Below are positions 31,507 to 40,019 of a stretch of DNA of 64,000 bases, piece by piece. The translations under genes and the position numbers were made by a program. Source of the stretch: an uncultured Desulfovibrio sp. (lineage in GTDB: Bacteria > Desulfobacterota > Desulfovibrionia > Desulfovibrionales > Desulfovibrionaceae); the NCBI RefSeq assembly GCF_944324935.1, contig NZ_CALUYG010000001.1, positions 88,171 through 152,170 of the forward strand. The letters run 5' to 3'. The number at the start of each line of letters is the position of its first letter. Position 1 is the first letter of the stretch. The notes under the pieces were generated by a model that was not told the origin of the DNA, made no database searches, and worked only from the letters and a program-made list of their open reading frames with translations.

Positions 31507-31583
31507 AGAATACTCCTTTGTGGCGGCTCATTGCCGCCAGATATGGGAAAAATACGTCCGCCCGCGCCCCCGCGGGGGAAGCG

Positions 31584-33131
31584 CTAGCCGTGCTGGCAGT
31601 GCAGGCGTTCGCCTTCCTTTTCCTTCTTGGCGAGGTTGTTGAGCGCGTTCACATAGGCACGGGCGCTGGCCACCAGGATGTCGGGATGCGCGCCCCGGCC
31701 CACGGCCTTGTACTGGCCCTCGCTCAGGCGCACGGTCACCTCGCCCAGGGCGTCCGTGCCGCTGGTGATGGCGTTGATGGCATACTGTTCCAGCTCCGGT
31801 TCGCGGCCCAGCATGTCGTTGATGACGTTGAAGATGGCGTCCACCGGTCCCACGCCGAAGCCCGCGCCGCTGCGTTCCATGCCGTCGATGTCCATGAGCA
31901 CGGCCGCCGTGGGCGGCACGCCGCCGGCATCGGAGCTCTGCACGCTCACATGGCGCAGGCGGAAGCGGTCGGGCAGGCGGTAGATCTCTTCCTGTACCAG
32001 GGCCATGAGGTCGTCGTCGTGCAGGGTCTTCTTGCAGTCGGCCAGCTTCTTCACCGCCTCGAAGACGAGCTGGAGCTGGTCGTCGTCCAGCTTGTAGCCC
32101 ATGCTCTCGAACTTGTTGCGTACGGCATTGCGGCCCGAGTGCTTGCCGATGACCAGGCTGGATTCCGTGCGGCCCACGGACTGCGGGGTCATAATCTCGT
32201 AGGTCTCGCGGTTCTTGAGCATGCCGTCCTGATGGATGCCCGACTCATGGGCAAAGGCGTTGGCCCCCACGATGGCCTTGTTGTTGGCGATGGGCTGGCC
32301 GATGGTCATGGAGAGCAGGCGGCAGGAAGGGTAGAGCTGCTCGGTATGGATGTTGTGCTCGAGATGATAGAGGTCATGCCGCACGCGCAGGGCCATGACC
32401 ACTTCTTCCAGCGCGGCGTTGCCCGCCCGCTCGCCGATGCCGCTGATGGTCACCTCCGCCTGACGCGCGCCCACGCGCAGGGCGGCCAGCGTGTTGGCCA
32501 CCGCCAGACCGAGGTCATTGTGGCAGTGCACGCTGAAAATGGCCTTGTCGCTGTTGGGCGTGTTCTCGATGACGTACTTGATGAGGGACGCGAACTCGTC
32601 CGGCTGGGCATAGCCCACGGTATCGGGCAGGTTGATGGTGGTGGCCCCGGCCCTGATGGCCGTTTCCACCACCCGGCAGAGGAAGTCCTTGTCCGAGCGG
32701 GAGGCGTCCTCGGCGGAGAATTCCACGTTGTCGGTATAGCCCGCGCAGCGCCGCACCCCGGCCTCGATCATCTGGAGCACCACTTCCGGGTCCTTGCGCA
32801 GCTTGTGCTTCATGTGCAGGGGCGAGGTGGAGAGGAAGGTGTGGATGCGCGGCCGCCGGGCCACCTTGACGGCCTCCCAGCAGCGGTCGATGTCGCCGTC
32901 CATGCAGCGGGCCAGACCGGCGACCTGGATGTCGCCCGCCTGCTCGGCGATACGGCGCACGGACTCGAAGTCCCCCGGGCTCGAAGCCGGGAAGCCCGCC
33001 TCCATGATGTCCACGCCCAGCACTTCCAGCTGATGGGCCAGGCGGAGTTTTTCCTGGAGGTTCATGGTCGCGCCGGGCGACTGTTCGCCGTCACGCAATG
33101 TGGTGTCGAAAAAATAAACCTTGTTGTCCAT
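31584..33131 (-). CDS. leuA: 2-isopropylmalate synthase
   Basis: A 515-aa first enzyme of leucine synthesis, condensing acetyl-CoA with 2-oxoisovalerate. The catalytic barrel begins DTTLRDGEQSPG and carries the metal-binding HCHND. A C-terminal regulatory domain for leucine feedback begins at about 380. The start is placed at ATG 33131 because AGAGGAG is 9 bases upstream; an ATG three codons earlier abuts that site. A 20-codon out-of-frame upstream ORF with an excellent site of its own overlaps the start. Confidence 0.95.
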   Translation of the reverse strand: MDNKVYFFDTTLRDGEQSPGATMNLQEKLRLAHQLEVLGVDIMEAGFPASSPGDFESVRRIAEQAGDIQVAGLARCMDGDIDRCWEAVKVARRPRIHTFLSTSPLHMKHKLRKDPEVVLQMIEAGVRRCAGYTDNVEFSAEDASRSDKDFLCRVVETAIRAGATTINLPDTVGYAQPDEFASLIKYVIENTPNSDKAIFSVHCHNDLGLAVANTLAALRVGARQAEVTISGIGERAGNAALEEVVMALRVRHDLYHLEHNIHTEQLYPSCRLLSMTIGQPIANNKAIVGANAFAHESGIHQDGMLKNRETYEIMTPQSVGRTESSLVIGKHSGRNAVRNKFESMGYKLDDDQLQLVFEAVKKLADCKKTLHDDDLMALVQEEIYRLPDRFRLRHVSVQSSDAGGVPPTAAVLMDIDGMERSGAGFGVGPVDAIFNVINDMLGREPELEQYAINAITSGTDALGEVTVRLSEGQYKAVGRGAHPDILVASARAYVNALNNLAKKEKEGERLHCQHG

Positions 33132-33153
33132 GATGCACATCTCCTCTGGGCAT
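33091..33153 (-). CDS. Possible 20-aa upstream ORF overlapping the leuA start
   Basis: ATG 33153 follows AAGGAGG at ideal distance and reads 20 codons to a TGA inside leuA, in another frame. The peptide is rich in His and Phe and has one leucine, encoded by the rare TTA codon. It lacks the run of leucine codons of a classic attenuator. It may tune leuA translation, or be chance. Confidence 0.35.
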   Translation of the reverse strand: MPRGDVHHGQQGLFFRHHIA

Positions 33154-33249
33154 GGCGCGTCCTCCTTCGGACCATTGCCTGCATAACGTCCGCCCTGGGC
33201 GGCCTGACCGGAAGAGAGTGCCACACGCGTGGCGGCCGTTACGCAGCCT

Positions 33250-34038
33250 TCAGTCGTCCGTGGACGATAGGGCGCGTAGCAGCTGACGGTTGCGACGGGG
33301 AAGGATCACCAGCGTATAGACGATGCCGCCGGCGATGTAGAGGGCACAAAAGAGAAAGGCGAAAATCCGCGGCTGGGAGTAGACCAGCGCCAGGGCCACC
33401 AGGGCCCCCACCAGGGAACGGATGGGGTGGGCGCGCAGAAAATCGTATTCCTTGAAAGAAAAGTACCGGACCCGGCTGACCATGAGCAGGCCCACGAAGA
33501 TCACGAGCAGAAAGCAGACATGGGGGACGGCGGGCGCGAGAAAGTCGGGCAGCATGCCGCAAAAGAGCACGAAGGCCGCCAGCGTGCAGCCGCCGGCCGG
33601 GATGGGCAGACCGATGAAGAAGCGTTTGCTCACGAAAGTAGTGCTGACGTTGAAGCGCGCCAGACGCAGCGCCCCGCAGGCGGCATAGAGGAAGGCCACG
33701 GCCACGCCCCAGCGGCCGAAGGTCTCAAGCTGCCACTGCCACATGAGCATGGCCGGCGCCACGCCGAAGGCCACCAGATCCGCGAGGGAGTCGTACTGCA
33801 CGCCGAATTCGCTGGCCGTGCCCGTCAGGCGGGCCACCTTGCCGTCCATGCCGTCCAGCAGGGCGGAAAGGAAAACGGCGCAGACCGCGGCCTCGAAACG
33901 TCCCTGCACGGCCCAGACCATGCACAGGAAGCCCATGAACATGCTTAAGGACGTGATGAGATTGGGGAGGACATAGACCCCCCTGTGCGGGGCTTTCCTG
34001 CCATGCTGCGGCGTGCTGTTCTCCACGGTCTTTTCCAT
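33250..34038 (-). CDS. pssA: CDP-diacylglycerol--serine O-phosphatidyltransferase
   Basis: A 262-aa integral membrane enzyme making phosphatidylserine from CDP-diacylglycerol and serine. The CDP-alcohol phosphotransferase motif is complete: DGMDGKVAR, then G and D residues ending in DSLAD at about 77-100. About eight membrane segments. It follows psd by 23 bp on the same strand, so the two make phosphatidylethanolamine together. Confidence 0.94.
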   Translation of the reverse strand: MEKTVENSTPQHGRKAPHRGVYVLPNLITSLSMFMGFLCMVWAVQGRFEAAVCAVFLSALLDGMDGKVARLTGTASEFGVQYDSLADLVAFGVAPAMLMWQWQLETFGRWGVAVAFLYAACGALRLARFNVSTTFVSKRFFIGLPIPAGGCTLAAFVLFCGMLPDFLAPAVPHVCFLLVIFVGLLMVSRVRYFSFKEYDFLRAHPIRSLVGALVALALVYSQPRIFAFLFCALYIAGGIVYTLVILPRRNRQLLRALSSTDD

Positions 34039-34061
34039 AGCGGGGCCGATCCCTTGCGGCG

Positions 34062-34709
34062 TTACTGGGTCTGGCGTCGGGCCACGACGCTTTGTCCGGC
34101 GAAGACGCGTTCGCCCACGAATACGCTGGGAGCATATCCTTCAGGCAGATAAAGGTCAACTCGTGAGCCGAAGCGGATCATGCCGCAGCGTTCGCCGCGC
34201 GTGAGGCCGTCCCCGGGCTCGGCCCGGCAGACGATGCGCCGGGCGATGAGTCCGGCGATCTGCACCATGACCCAGCTCGTCCCGTCATCCCCGCGCAGGC
34301 GCAGCGCGCAGCGTTCGTTCTCCTCCGCGGCCTTGTCGTAGGCGGCATTGATGAACTTGCCGGGCCAGTAGCGGATCTCCTCCACCGTGGCCGCCACCGG
34401 GCTGCGGTTCACATGCACGCTGAAGATGTTCATGAAGATGCTCATGCACATGCGCCGTTCCCCGGTGAAGGGGTCGGGCCTCTCCTCGATGCGGACCACG
34501 CGACCGTCCGCCGGGCTGACGGCCAGTCCGTCCGCCTGCGGGACGACCCGCTCGGGGTCGCGGAAAAAGTGCAGGGAGAACCAGCAGCACAGCAGCAGGA
34601 GCAGGGCACAGAAGCCGACGCCCAGCAGGGCGAAGACCAGTGCCGCCAGGGCGGTAAGGCCGATGACCGGCCAGCCTTCGGGAGTGATGCCGCAACGGGC
34701 AGGACGCAT
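34062..34709 (-). CDS. psd: Phosphatidylserine decarboxylase, short type
   Basis: A 215-aa pro-enzyme of the compact PSD-A type. It has a hydrophobic segment at about 17-44 and the conserved VSPADGRV and [13 protein letters not shown]. The self-cleavage site is in [10 protein letters not shown] near the C-terminus, where the serine becomes the pyruvoyl cofactor of the small alpha subunit. ATG 34709 with a GAGG upstream is preferred over a longer open frame. First gene of the psd-pssA pair. Confidence 0.93.
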   Translation of the reverse strand: MRPARCGITPEGWPVIGLTALAALVFALLGVGFCALLLLLCCWFSLHFFRDPERVVPQADGLAVSPADGRVVRIEERPDPFTGERRMCMSIFMNIFSVHVNRSPVAATVEEIRYWPGKFINAAYDKAAEENERCALRLRGDDGTSWVMVQIAGLIARRIVCRAEPGDGLTRGERCGMIRFGSRVDLYLPEGYAPSVFVGERVFAGQSVVARRQTQ

Positions 34710-34882
34710 GGTGGACCTCGCTGGGGCCCAGCCCTGCCGGCAGGCGCGGGAGACGCCTGCGCCGGGGCGGACCGGTGACGTTTCAGGGGAGGAAAGTATA
34801 TGCGTCTCCGTTGCGGCAGGCAAGGGAAAAGCGGGCATGCCCCGCCCTTGCGCGCCGGGGCGGCAGCGGCTATGCTGAGGAC

Positions 34883-35212
34883 ATGCGACGCTTCCTTTCT
34901 CCTGTCTGCCTGCTCTTTTCGCTGACGCTTGTGGCCTGCGGTCCCAGGGACATCGGCACGGGCACTGCCGAGCCGGACAGCGCCCCGCCCGGCATCAGCT
35001 CCGTGGAGAGCCTGCGCCAGCCCCTGACGGGAGCCAATCCCGTACAGCGGCGGCTTTTCTTTTATAATCAGCCGCATATTATGATGCAGATGCAGCAGTC
35101 CGGGCTAGACAATTACCGGCGCTACATCAACCGGTATCGCGGCGACGGCGTCGACCCCGAATCGCCCGCCTATCGTGAAGTGCCGCGCCAGCGCAGCCCG
35201 TTCCGACAGTAG
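34883..35212 (+). CDS. Small lipoprotein of unknown function
   Basis: A 109-aa protein with a lipoprotein signal peptide, lipobox L16-V17-A18-C19. The mature part is polar, with a central [13 protein letters not shown] segment, methionine/glutamine-rich MMQMQQ, and a basic [10 protein letters not shown] region. A TATGCT box lies only 7 bases before the start. It opens a + strand run of envelope-type genes. Function not recognised. Confidence 0.68.
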   Translation: MRRFLSPVCLLFSLTLVACGPRDIGTGTAEPDSAPPGISSVESLRQPLTGANPVQRRLFFYNQPHIMMQMQQSGLDNYRRYINRYRGDGVDPESPAYREVPRQRSPFRQ

Positions 35213-35299
35213 GGGCGTCGAACGGCGGACGACCCTGCCGTGCCCGGGACGTGCGCCGGCCGTGCGTCCCGCCTGTCGCCTGTTCGCGAGGAAAACCAC

Positions 35300-35434
35300 A
35301 TGGAAGTTGTGTTGAACATCGTGCTGACGCTGCTGTTTTCCCTTGTGGCCGCTGGGGTCTGTTTCCTGTCGAGAAATTTTCCGCCGAGCTTCAGGCCGAT
35401 GTGGCGGCGCTGCACCCTCCCCAAAAAAAGCTGA
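35300..35434 (+). CDS. Possible 44-aa membrane peptide
   Basis: ATG 35300 has GAGG about 7 bases upstream. The product has one hydrophobic segment at about 5-23 and a basic C-terminal tail (MWRRCTLPKKS). It is too short for a family call, but its place in a same-strand group of small envelope genes supports it. Confidence 0.4.
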   Translation: MEVVLNIVLTLLFSLVAAGVCFLSRNFPPSFRPMWRRCTLPKKS

Positions 35435-35592
35435 CGGGAGCGCTCAGGAAAAGCTCCCTGTGAAATGGCGGCAAGGCCGGCCCCGGAAAAACAGGAGGGC
35501 ATAGCCCCGTCCTCCCGGTCGCTGCCTCCGGCGCATGCCCGCCCGGCGTCCGGCGTTTTTTCCATTCACCCTCCGCACCTTAGAGGAACCGC

Positions 35593-36123
35593 ATGAATCA
35601 CGCACGACATACTCTCTTTGGAGCCGCTGCTCTGTCGCGCGGTCTTGCCCGTCTGCTGCTCACGCTCTGTCTGATCCCCGTGGCCGCCACACCGGCGCAT
35701 GCTTTCGAAACGGGCGGGCATGCCACTCCCCCGCAGGGAGTGGAGAGCGAATACGAACAGGAGATGCGGATCCTTCGGATGCTGGAGAACATTGACCGGC
35801 TGGCGCAGGAGCATGAACAGGCGGAGCGCCGCGCGAAGGCTGCGCAGGACGGCGGCCACGGCGGACATGCCGCACAGACTCCGTCACGATCCCCGCAAGC
35901 AGAGGCCGGCATCGCCACGGCGGAGTCCCGCGCGTCCCAGCTCGAGGACAGGATGATAGTCGGCGCGGGGATGGTCATCGTGCTGCTCTTCACCCTGTTC
36001 CTGGGCGTTCGGTTCTTCTTCGCGCGCCGCGGGGATCCCGACGACTCTCCTACGGATCTGCGGGGAAGGGGGTATGCGGAATGGAAGCGGCAGCGTCAGG
36101 CGCGGAGGGACAAGCTCGAATGA
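35593..36123 (+). CDS. Secreted, C-terminally anchored protein of unknown function
   Basis: A 176-aa protein with a signal peptide ending at ATPAHA (about residue 37). Next comes a charged, probably coiled-coil periplasmic segment rich in Glu/Arg/Ala at 50-85, a GGHGGHAA stretch, then one membrane segment at about 122-140 and a basic cytoplasmic tail. Its layout fits a bitopic membrane adaptor. No domain is recognised. Confidence 0.65.
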   Translation: MNHARHTLFGAAALSRGLARLLLTLCLIPVAATPAHAFETGGHATPPQGVESEYEQEMRILRMLENIDRLAQEHEQAERRAKAAQDGGHGGHAAQTPSRSPQAEAGIATAESRASQLEDRMIVGAGMVIVLLFTLFLGVRFFFARRGDPDDSPTDLRGRGYAEWKRQRQARRDKLE

Positions 36124-36202
36124 GACCGGGAACCGCCCGGCGCGCCGACTGTCCCCGCCGCCCGGCCGTGGCTCTCTCCACGCTTTGTCTGCGAGCCGAC
36201 GC

Positions 36203-36628
36203 ATGGAATGGCTGTTCCTTCTGAACGTGCCGCTGGTGTTCCTTGCGGGAGGTGTCGTCTGCCTCCTGCTGACGGTCGTCGCAACGATCGTCGCACTGAC
36301 GCTCTTTTTCGGGGCCCCGGTGTCGGAGACCATCCGCCCGTGGCGCAGCCGGTGGCGGTTGATCACGCTCCCATGGCGGATGGCGTCGCGCCGCCTGTTC
36401 ACCGGCTTTGTGCTGCGGCAGCCGCTGCCAGAGGATAAGGCGTGTTATGCCCCTGGCTTGAGGCGGGCGCGCCGTTGCGCCCGCGCGGGTCTCGTCGTAT
36501 GCTCGGCGTGTCGCCGCGTCTTGCCGCGCTGCGGGAAGATGCGGAGGCGTGGCCGCGCGGGCCGGCCTCCGGCAGCGTCCGCTACCCGTCCTGAACGACC
36601 CATACGAGGAGAACAATGGATCCCCTGA
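36203..36628 (+). CDS. Possible small membrane protein
   Basis: The 141-aa frame starts with a strongly hydrophobic N-terminal segment (residues 3-37). It is followed by an Arg-rich tail with six cysteines, of which CSACRRVLPRCGK resembles a metal site. It overlaps the next gene by 13 bp. The upstream site is weak (GAG), and the second half is of odd composition, so only the membrane part may be genuine. Confidence 0.45.
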   Translation: MEWLFLLNVPLVFLAGGVVCLLLTVVATIVALTLFFGAPVSETIRPWRSRWRLITLPWRMASRRLFTGFVLRQPLPEDKACYAPGLRRARRCARAGLVVCSACRRVLPRCGKMRRRGRAGRPPAASATRPERPIRGEQWIP

Positions 36629-37767
36629 CCCATGCCGCTTCCGGGGCCGTGGCCATGCTGGCCCTGCCCCGCCGTCCCGCCACCCGCTGGGCCGTGCCGC
36701 TGGCCGCGCTGGTGGCCGCCTTCCCGGACATCGACATCGCCTTCATTCGCGGGCCGCTGCAATTCCTGCAGCTGCATCGCGGCATCACGCATTCCCTGTT
36801 CTTTCTGCCCGTGCTGGCCCTGCTGCTGGCGTTGGCGGCCCGTCCCCTATGGAAGCGGGACACGCCGGGCCGCTGGCCGCTGCCGCTGGTCTGGCTCTTT
36901 TTCGGCGGGCTTATCCTCCTGCATATCTGGCTGGACTGCATCACCACCTACGGCACCATGATCTTCCTGCCCTTCTCGGCGGAACGGGTACGCCTCAACG
37001 GGGTGTTCATCATCGACCTGCTGCTGACGCTGCCCCTGCTGGCGGCGGTCTGGTTCGCCCTGCGCCGTGGCGTCGTCCGTCCGGCGCGGCTGGCCCTGTG
37101 CTGGCTGGCGCTCTATCCCTGCTGCGCCATCGGGCTCAACGGGCATCTGGCCGCCGCCTACCGGGCCGAGCTGGCCGGACAGGGCCGGAAGGTCGAGCGG
37201 CTCGTGGTGCTGCCGGACGCCTTTTCCCCGGTCTTCTGGCGGGCGCTCTACGAGGAGCGGCAGCCCAACGGCCTCGTGGTGCGCGCCGACGGGCTCACCG
37301 CGCTGGGCCGGGCGCATGAGCGGGGCTTCCCCCGGCCTGCCCTCAGACCGGAGCTGGCCGCAAGCCTGCGGGAACAGTCCGTCATCTGCCGGGATTTCCT
37401 CGACTTCAGCCTGCTGCCGCTGACCCTGCCCGTCCCGAAAAACCTGCGCCCCGAGGAAGCCGTGTCCGCCCCGGACGAACAGGCGGCGGCCGCGGCCCAG
37501 CCGCAGACCCTGCGCGGTTATCTGGAGATCACGGACGAGCGCTTCGGCAGCAGTCTCCGCTTCGTGCGCGAGATCATGCGTTTGCGGGCAGGGGAGGGCG
37601 GTTCGCCCTTCCGGCTCTTCGTGGAGCTGGGCTACGCGCCCGATGCCGTGCCGCGCCTTGTGCGCGAACGCCTCTATCTGCCGGACAGCGGCCGGGATTC
37701 CGGCTGGCGGCCGCCGCGTCCGCCCCGGCCGGCGCGGGGGCTGGACTGGTGGCTGGGCCTGCGCTGA
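36616..37767 (+). CDS. YdjM-family inner-membrane metal-dependent hydrolase
   Basis: A 383-aa protein whose N-terminal half is the YdjM/DUF457 type: the start [12 protein letters not shown], the metal-ligand text FPDIDIAF, the conserved HRGITHS at about 55-61 and LLHIWLDCITTYGT, each within or next to membrane segments. The C-terminal half (from about 150) is a soluble domain including FFVRERLYLP-like text. E. coli YdjM is SOS-regulated; no SOS site was recognised here. AGGAGAAC precedes the ATG. A decayed copy follows directly. Confidence 0.82.
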   Translation: MDPLTHAASGAVAMLALPRRPATRWAVPLAALVAAFPDIDIAFIRGPLQFLQLHRGITHSLFFLPVLALLLALAARPLWKRDTPGRWPLPLVWLFFGGLILLHIWLDCITTYGTMIFLPFSAERVRLNGVFIIDLLLTLPLLAAVWFALRRGVVRPARLALCWLALYPCCAIGLNGHLAAAYRAELAGQGRKVERLVVLPDAFSPVFWRALYEERQPNGLVVRADGLTALGRAHERGFPRPALRPELAASLREQSVICRDFLDFSLLPLTLPVPKNLRPEEAVSAPDEQAAAAAQPQTLRGYLEITDERFGSSLRFVREIMRLRAGEGGSPFRLFVELGYAPDAVPRLVRERLYLPDSGRDSGWRPPRPPRPARGLDWWLGLR

Positions 37768-37855
37768 GGCGGACCGCAATGCGTTTGCCGTCTTGTTGCG
37801 CCGCTTGCGCTCCGGCTGCGGAAGACGACCCGGAGGCTGACCCGGAGGCTGGCCC

Positions 37856-38284
37856 GTGGAGCCGCTGACCCATGCCGCGTCCGGCCCGCTGGGCGCTGGT
37901 CTGGCTGGTGGGCTATCCCTGCCTCGGGCTGGCCGGCAATGCTCTCCGTGAGCAGGCCTGCCGGGCGGACTTCGCGGCGCGGGGGCGGCATATCGGTCGC
38001 CTTGTCGTGCCGCCGGATGTGGTCGTGCCCGGCCTGCGGCGCGTCGTCTACGAGGATGAACTCCCCAAGATGACGACCCTCGTCTGCGCCGAGGGCCTGC
38101 TTGCGCCGGGGCATTTCTACGGCCGAAGGCTGTGCGAGTTCACTTCACGGGAGCTGCCCGCAAAACTGCGCGCCTCGTCGCCGCTGGGGGGCCGCCATTG
38201 CGCGAAAAGCTGTACCTGCCGTTCGGGGCCTGGACGTTCCGGCGGCCCGTGCCGGGGCTGGACGCGGAGCCCGGCCTCCGGTAA
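37856..38284 (+). pseudogene. Remnant of a second YdjM-like hydrolase gene
   Basis: The region keeps three pieces of the preceding gene. GTG 37856 reads [10 protein letters not shown], matching its N-terminus. A middle piece in another frame starts [15 protein letters not shown], matching its residue ~153 onward (RPARLALCWLALYPC). A last piece, in the first frame again, reads LREKLYLP and ends GLR before TAA 38284, like its C-terminus. About 140 codons of membrane core and a later block are missing, and two frame changes are needed. A 12-base tandem repeat (GACCCGGAGGCT twice, 37827-37850) precedes it. Confidence 0.8.
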
Positions 38285-38318
38285 AGACAACAGCCACACC
38301 AACACCAGCGAGGACTGC

Positions 38319-38837
38319 ATGGACAACGCCTTTTCCCATCTGGACAGCCGGGGCAACGTATGCATGGTGGATGTGGGACACAAGCCCGCCACCCGGCGCG
38401 TGGCCGTGGCCGAAGCGCTCGTGCGGCTGGCCCCCGCCACTCTGGATCTGCTGCGGCGCGCGGCCCTGCCCAAGGGGGACGTGCTCACCTGCGCCAAGAT
38501 CGGCGGCATCATGGCCGCCAAGCGCACGGCGGAACTCATCCCCATGTGTCATTCGCTGGGCCTGAGCTATGCGGACGTACGCTTCGAGATCGACGAGGCC
38601 GCCGCCACCATCCGCATCCTGAGCGAGGCGCGCGCCGACGGCCCCACCGGCGTGGAGATGGAAGCCATCGTGGCCGCGCAGATGGCGGCCGCCACCATCT
38701 ATGACATGTGCAAGGCCGTCCAGCGGGACATCGTCATCGAACGGGTGCGCCTGCTGCTTAAGGACGGCGGCAAGAGCGGCCGTTTTGAAGCGCCCGACGC
38801 CCGTCTGCCCGAGGATATGGGGAGGCAGGACGCATGA
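38319..38837 (+). CDS. moaC: Cyclic pyranopterin monophosphate synthase accessory protein
   Basis: A 172-aa MoaC, converting 3',8-cyclo-7,8-dihydro-GTP to cyclic pyranopterin monophosphate in molybdenum cofactor synthesis. It has [15 protein letters not shown], the active-site [21 protein letters not shown] and the terminal catalytic aspartate region (VQRD). The start is ATG 38319 with GAGG. Reading the frame further upstream would fuse the pseudogene to MoaC and should be avoided. It overlaps lgt by ATGA. No other moa genes are nearby. Confidence 0.95.
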   Translation: MDNAFSHLDSRGNVCMVDVGHKPATRRVAVAEALVRLAPATLDLLRRAALPKGDVLTCAKIGGIMAAKRTAELIPMCHSLGLSYADVRFEIDEAAATIRILSEARADGPTGVEMEAIVAAQMAAATIYDMCKAVQRDIVIERVRLLLKDGGKSGRFEAPDARLPEDMGRQDA

Positions 38838-39613
38838 CCTTTCCCCAGATCGACCCCGTGGCCTTCAGCATCGGCTCGCTCCAGCTGCGCTGGTACGGCC
38901 TCATGTACCTTTTCGCCTTCGTGGGAGGCTGGATCCTGGGGCGGCTGCGGGCCTCCCGGCCCGGGTCTGGCTGGCGCGCGCAGGACGTGGACGACCTGCT
39001 GACCTTCGTCATGCTGGGGGTCATCCTCGGCGCGCGGCTGGGCTATGTGCTTTTCTACGACCTGGCGGACTACATCCGCGACCCGCTGGAGATTTTCCGC
39101 GTCTGGAATGGCGGCATGTCCTTCCACGGCGGCCTGCTGGGCGTGGTGGGGGCCTTCTGGTACTTTTCCCGCACGCGCAAAAAGCCCTTCCTCGAGGTGG
39201 CGGACTTCATCGCGCCGCTGGTGCCGCAGGGGCTCTTTTTCGGGCGGCTGGGCAACTTCATCAACGGCGAGCTCTGGGGCAAGCCCAGCGATCTGCCCTG
39301 GGCCATGATTTTCCCCACCGGCGGCCCCTGGCCGCGTCATCCCTCGCAGCTCTACGAGGCGCTGCTCGAAGGCGTGGCGCTCTTCGTGATCCTCTGGATC
39401 TTCTCGGCCAAAAAGCGCCGTCCCGGCGCGGTGGCCGGGCTGTTCGCCCTGCTGTACGGCATCTTCCGCTTCGGAGTGGAGTTCGTGCGCGTGCCGGACG
39501 TGCAGCTCGGCTATCTGGCCTTCGGCTGGCTGACCATGGGGCAGGTGCTCTGCCTGCCGCTCATCCTCATCGGGGCCTGGCTCATCTGGCGGCCGCCGTC
39601 ACGGGCGGTCTGA
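38834..39613 (+). CDS. lgt: Prolipoprotein diacylglyceryl transferase
   Basis: A 259-aa membrane enzyme that attaches diacylglycerol to the lipobox cysteine of prelipoproteins. It has seven or so membrane segments and the Lgt signature [13 protein letters not shown] at about 137-149, plus the early RWYGLMYL. It is coupled to moaC by an ATGA overlap. Lipoproteins in this window (RlpA, TamA, the 34883 gene) would be its substrates. Confidence 0.96.
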   Translation: MTFPQIDPVAFSIGSLQLRWYGLMYLFAFVGGWILGRLRASRPGSGWRAQDVDDLLTFVMLGVILGARLGYVLFYDLADYIRDPLEIFRVWNGGMSFHGGLLGVVGAFWYFSRTRKKPFLEVADFIAPLVPQGLFFGRLGNFINGELWGKPSDLPWAMIFPTGGPWPRHPSQLYEALLEGVALFVILWIFSAKKRRPGAVAGLFALLYGIFRFGVEFVRVPDVQLGYLAFGWLTMGQVLCLPLILIGAWLIWRPPSRAV

Positions 39614-39627
39614 GCGGCGGACATGGT

Positions 39628-39657
39628 TTGACAGATGTCCCGTTTTGGGGCTATGCT
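39628..39657 (+). promoter_or_regulatory. Candidate infA promoter
   Basis: TTGACA (39628-39633) and TATGCT (39652-39657) are separated by 18 bp, about 33 bases before the infA start. Confidence 0.6.
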
Positions 39658-39689
39658 GACCGGATAGACAGATTTTTTCGGGAGGCGTC

Positions 39690-39908
39690 ATGGCCAAGGA
39701 AGGTTCCATTGAAGTAGATGGGGTGGTGCAGGAAGCGCTACCCAATGCCATGTTCCGCGTCGAGCTGGAAAACGGGCACGAAGTGCTGGCCCACATCTCC
39801 GGCAAGATGCGCAAATTCTACATCCGCATTCTGCCCGGCGACCGCGTGAAGGTGGAGCTTTCTCCCTACGACCTGACGCGCGGCCGCATCACCTACCGTA
39901 TGAAGTAG
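39690..39908 (+). CDS. infA: Translation initiation factor IF-1
   Basis: A 72-aa OB-fold protein starting [11 protein letters not shown] and ending TYRMK, standard IF-1 length and sequence. It binds the A site of the 30S subunit during initiation. GGGAGG lies 7 bases before the ATG. Confidence 0.97.
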   Translation: MAKEGSIEVDGVVQEALPNAMFRVELENGHEVLAHISGKMRKFYIRILPGDRVKVELSPYDLTRGRITYRMK

Positions 39909-39930
39909 CCTCCCGCAGCGATCGTCCGGG

Positions 39931-39980
39931 GAGCGCACCCCCTGCCCCATGAGTGAGCAGGCGGTGCGCTCTTCGTCGTT
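39931..39980 (+). terminator. Probable terminator after infA
   Basis: Arms GAGCGCACC (39931-39939) and GGTGCGCTC (39963-39971) continue inward, past one mismatch, with CCTGC/GCAGG. The following TTCGTCGTT is only moderately T-rich, so termination may be partial. Confidence 0.55.
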
Positions 39981-40019
39981 GCGGCACAGTCCTCTGTCCT
40001 CTTTTGCCAAGGAGACACC

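Noticed and set aside
37872-38837. A 321-codon frame joining the YdjM-like remnant to MoaC as one protein
   Set aside because: The part before 38319 matches the YdjM-like paralogue, not MoaC, and MoaC has its own GAGG-ATG start at normal length.
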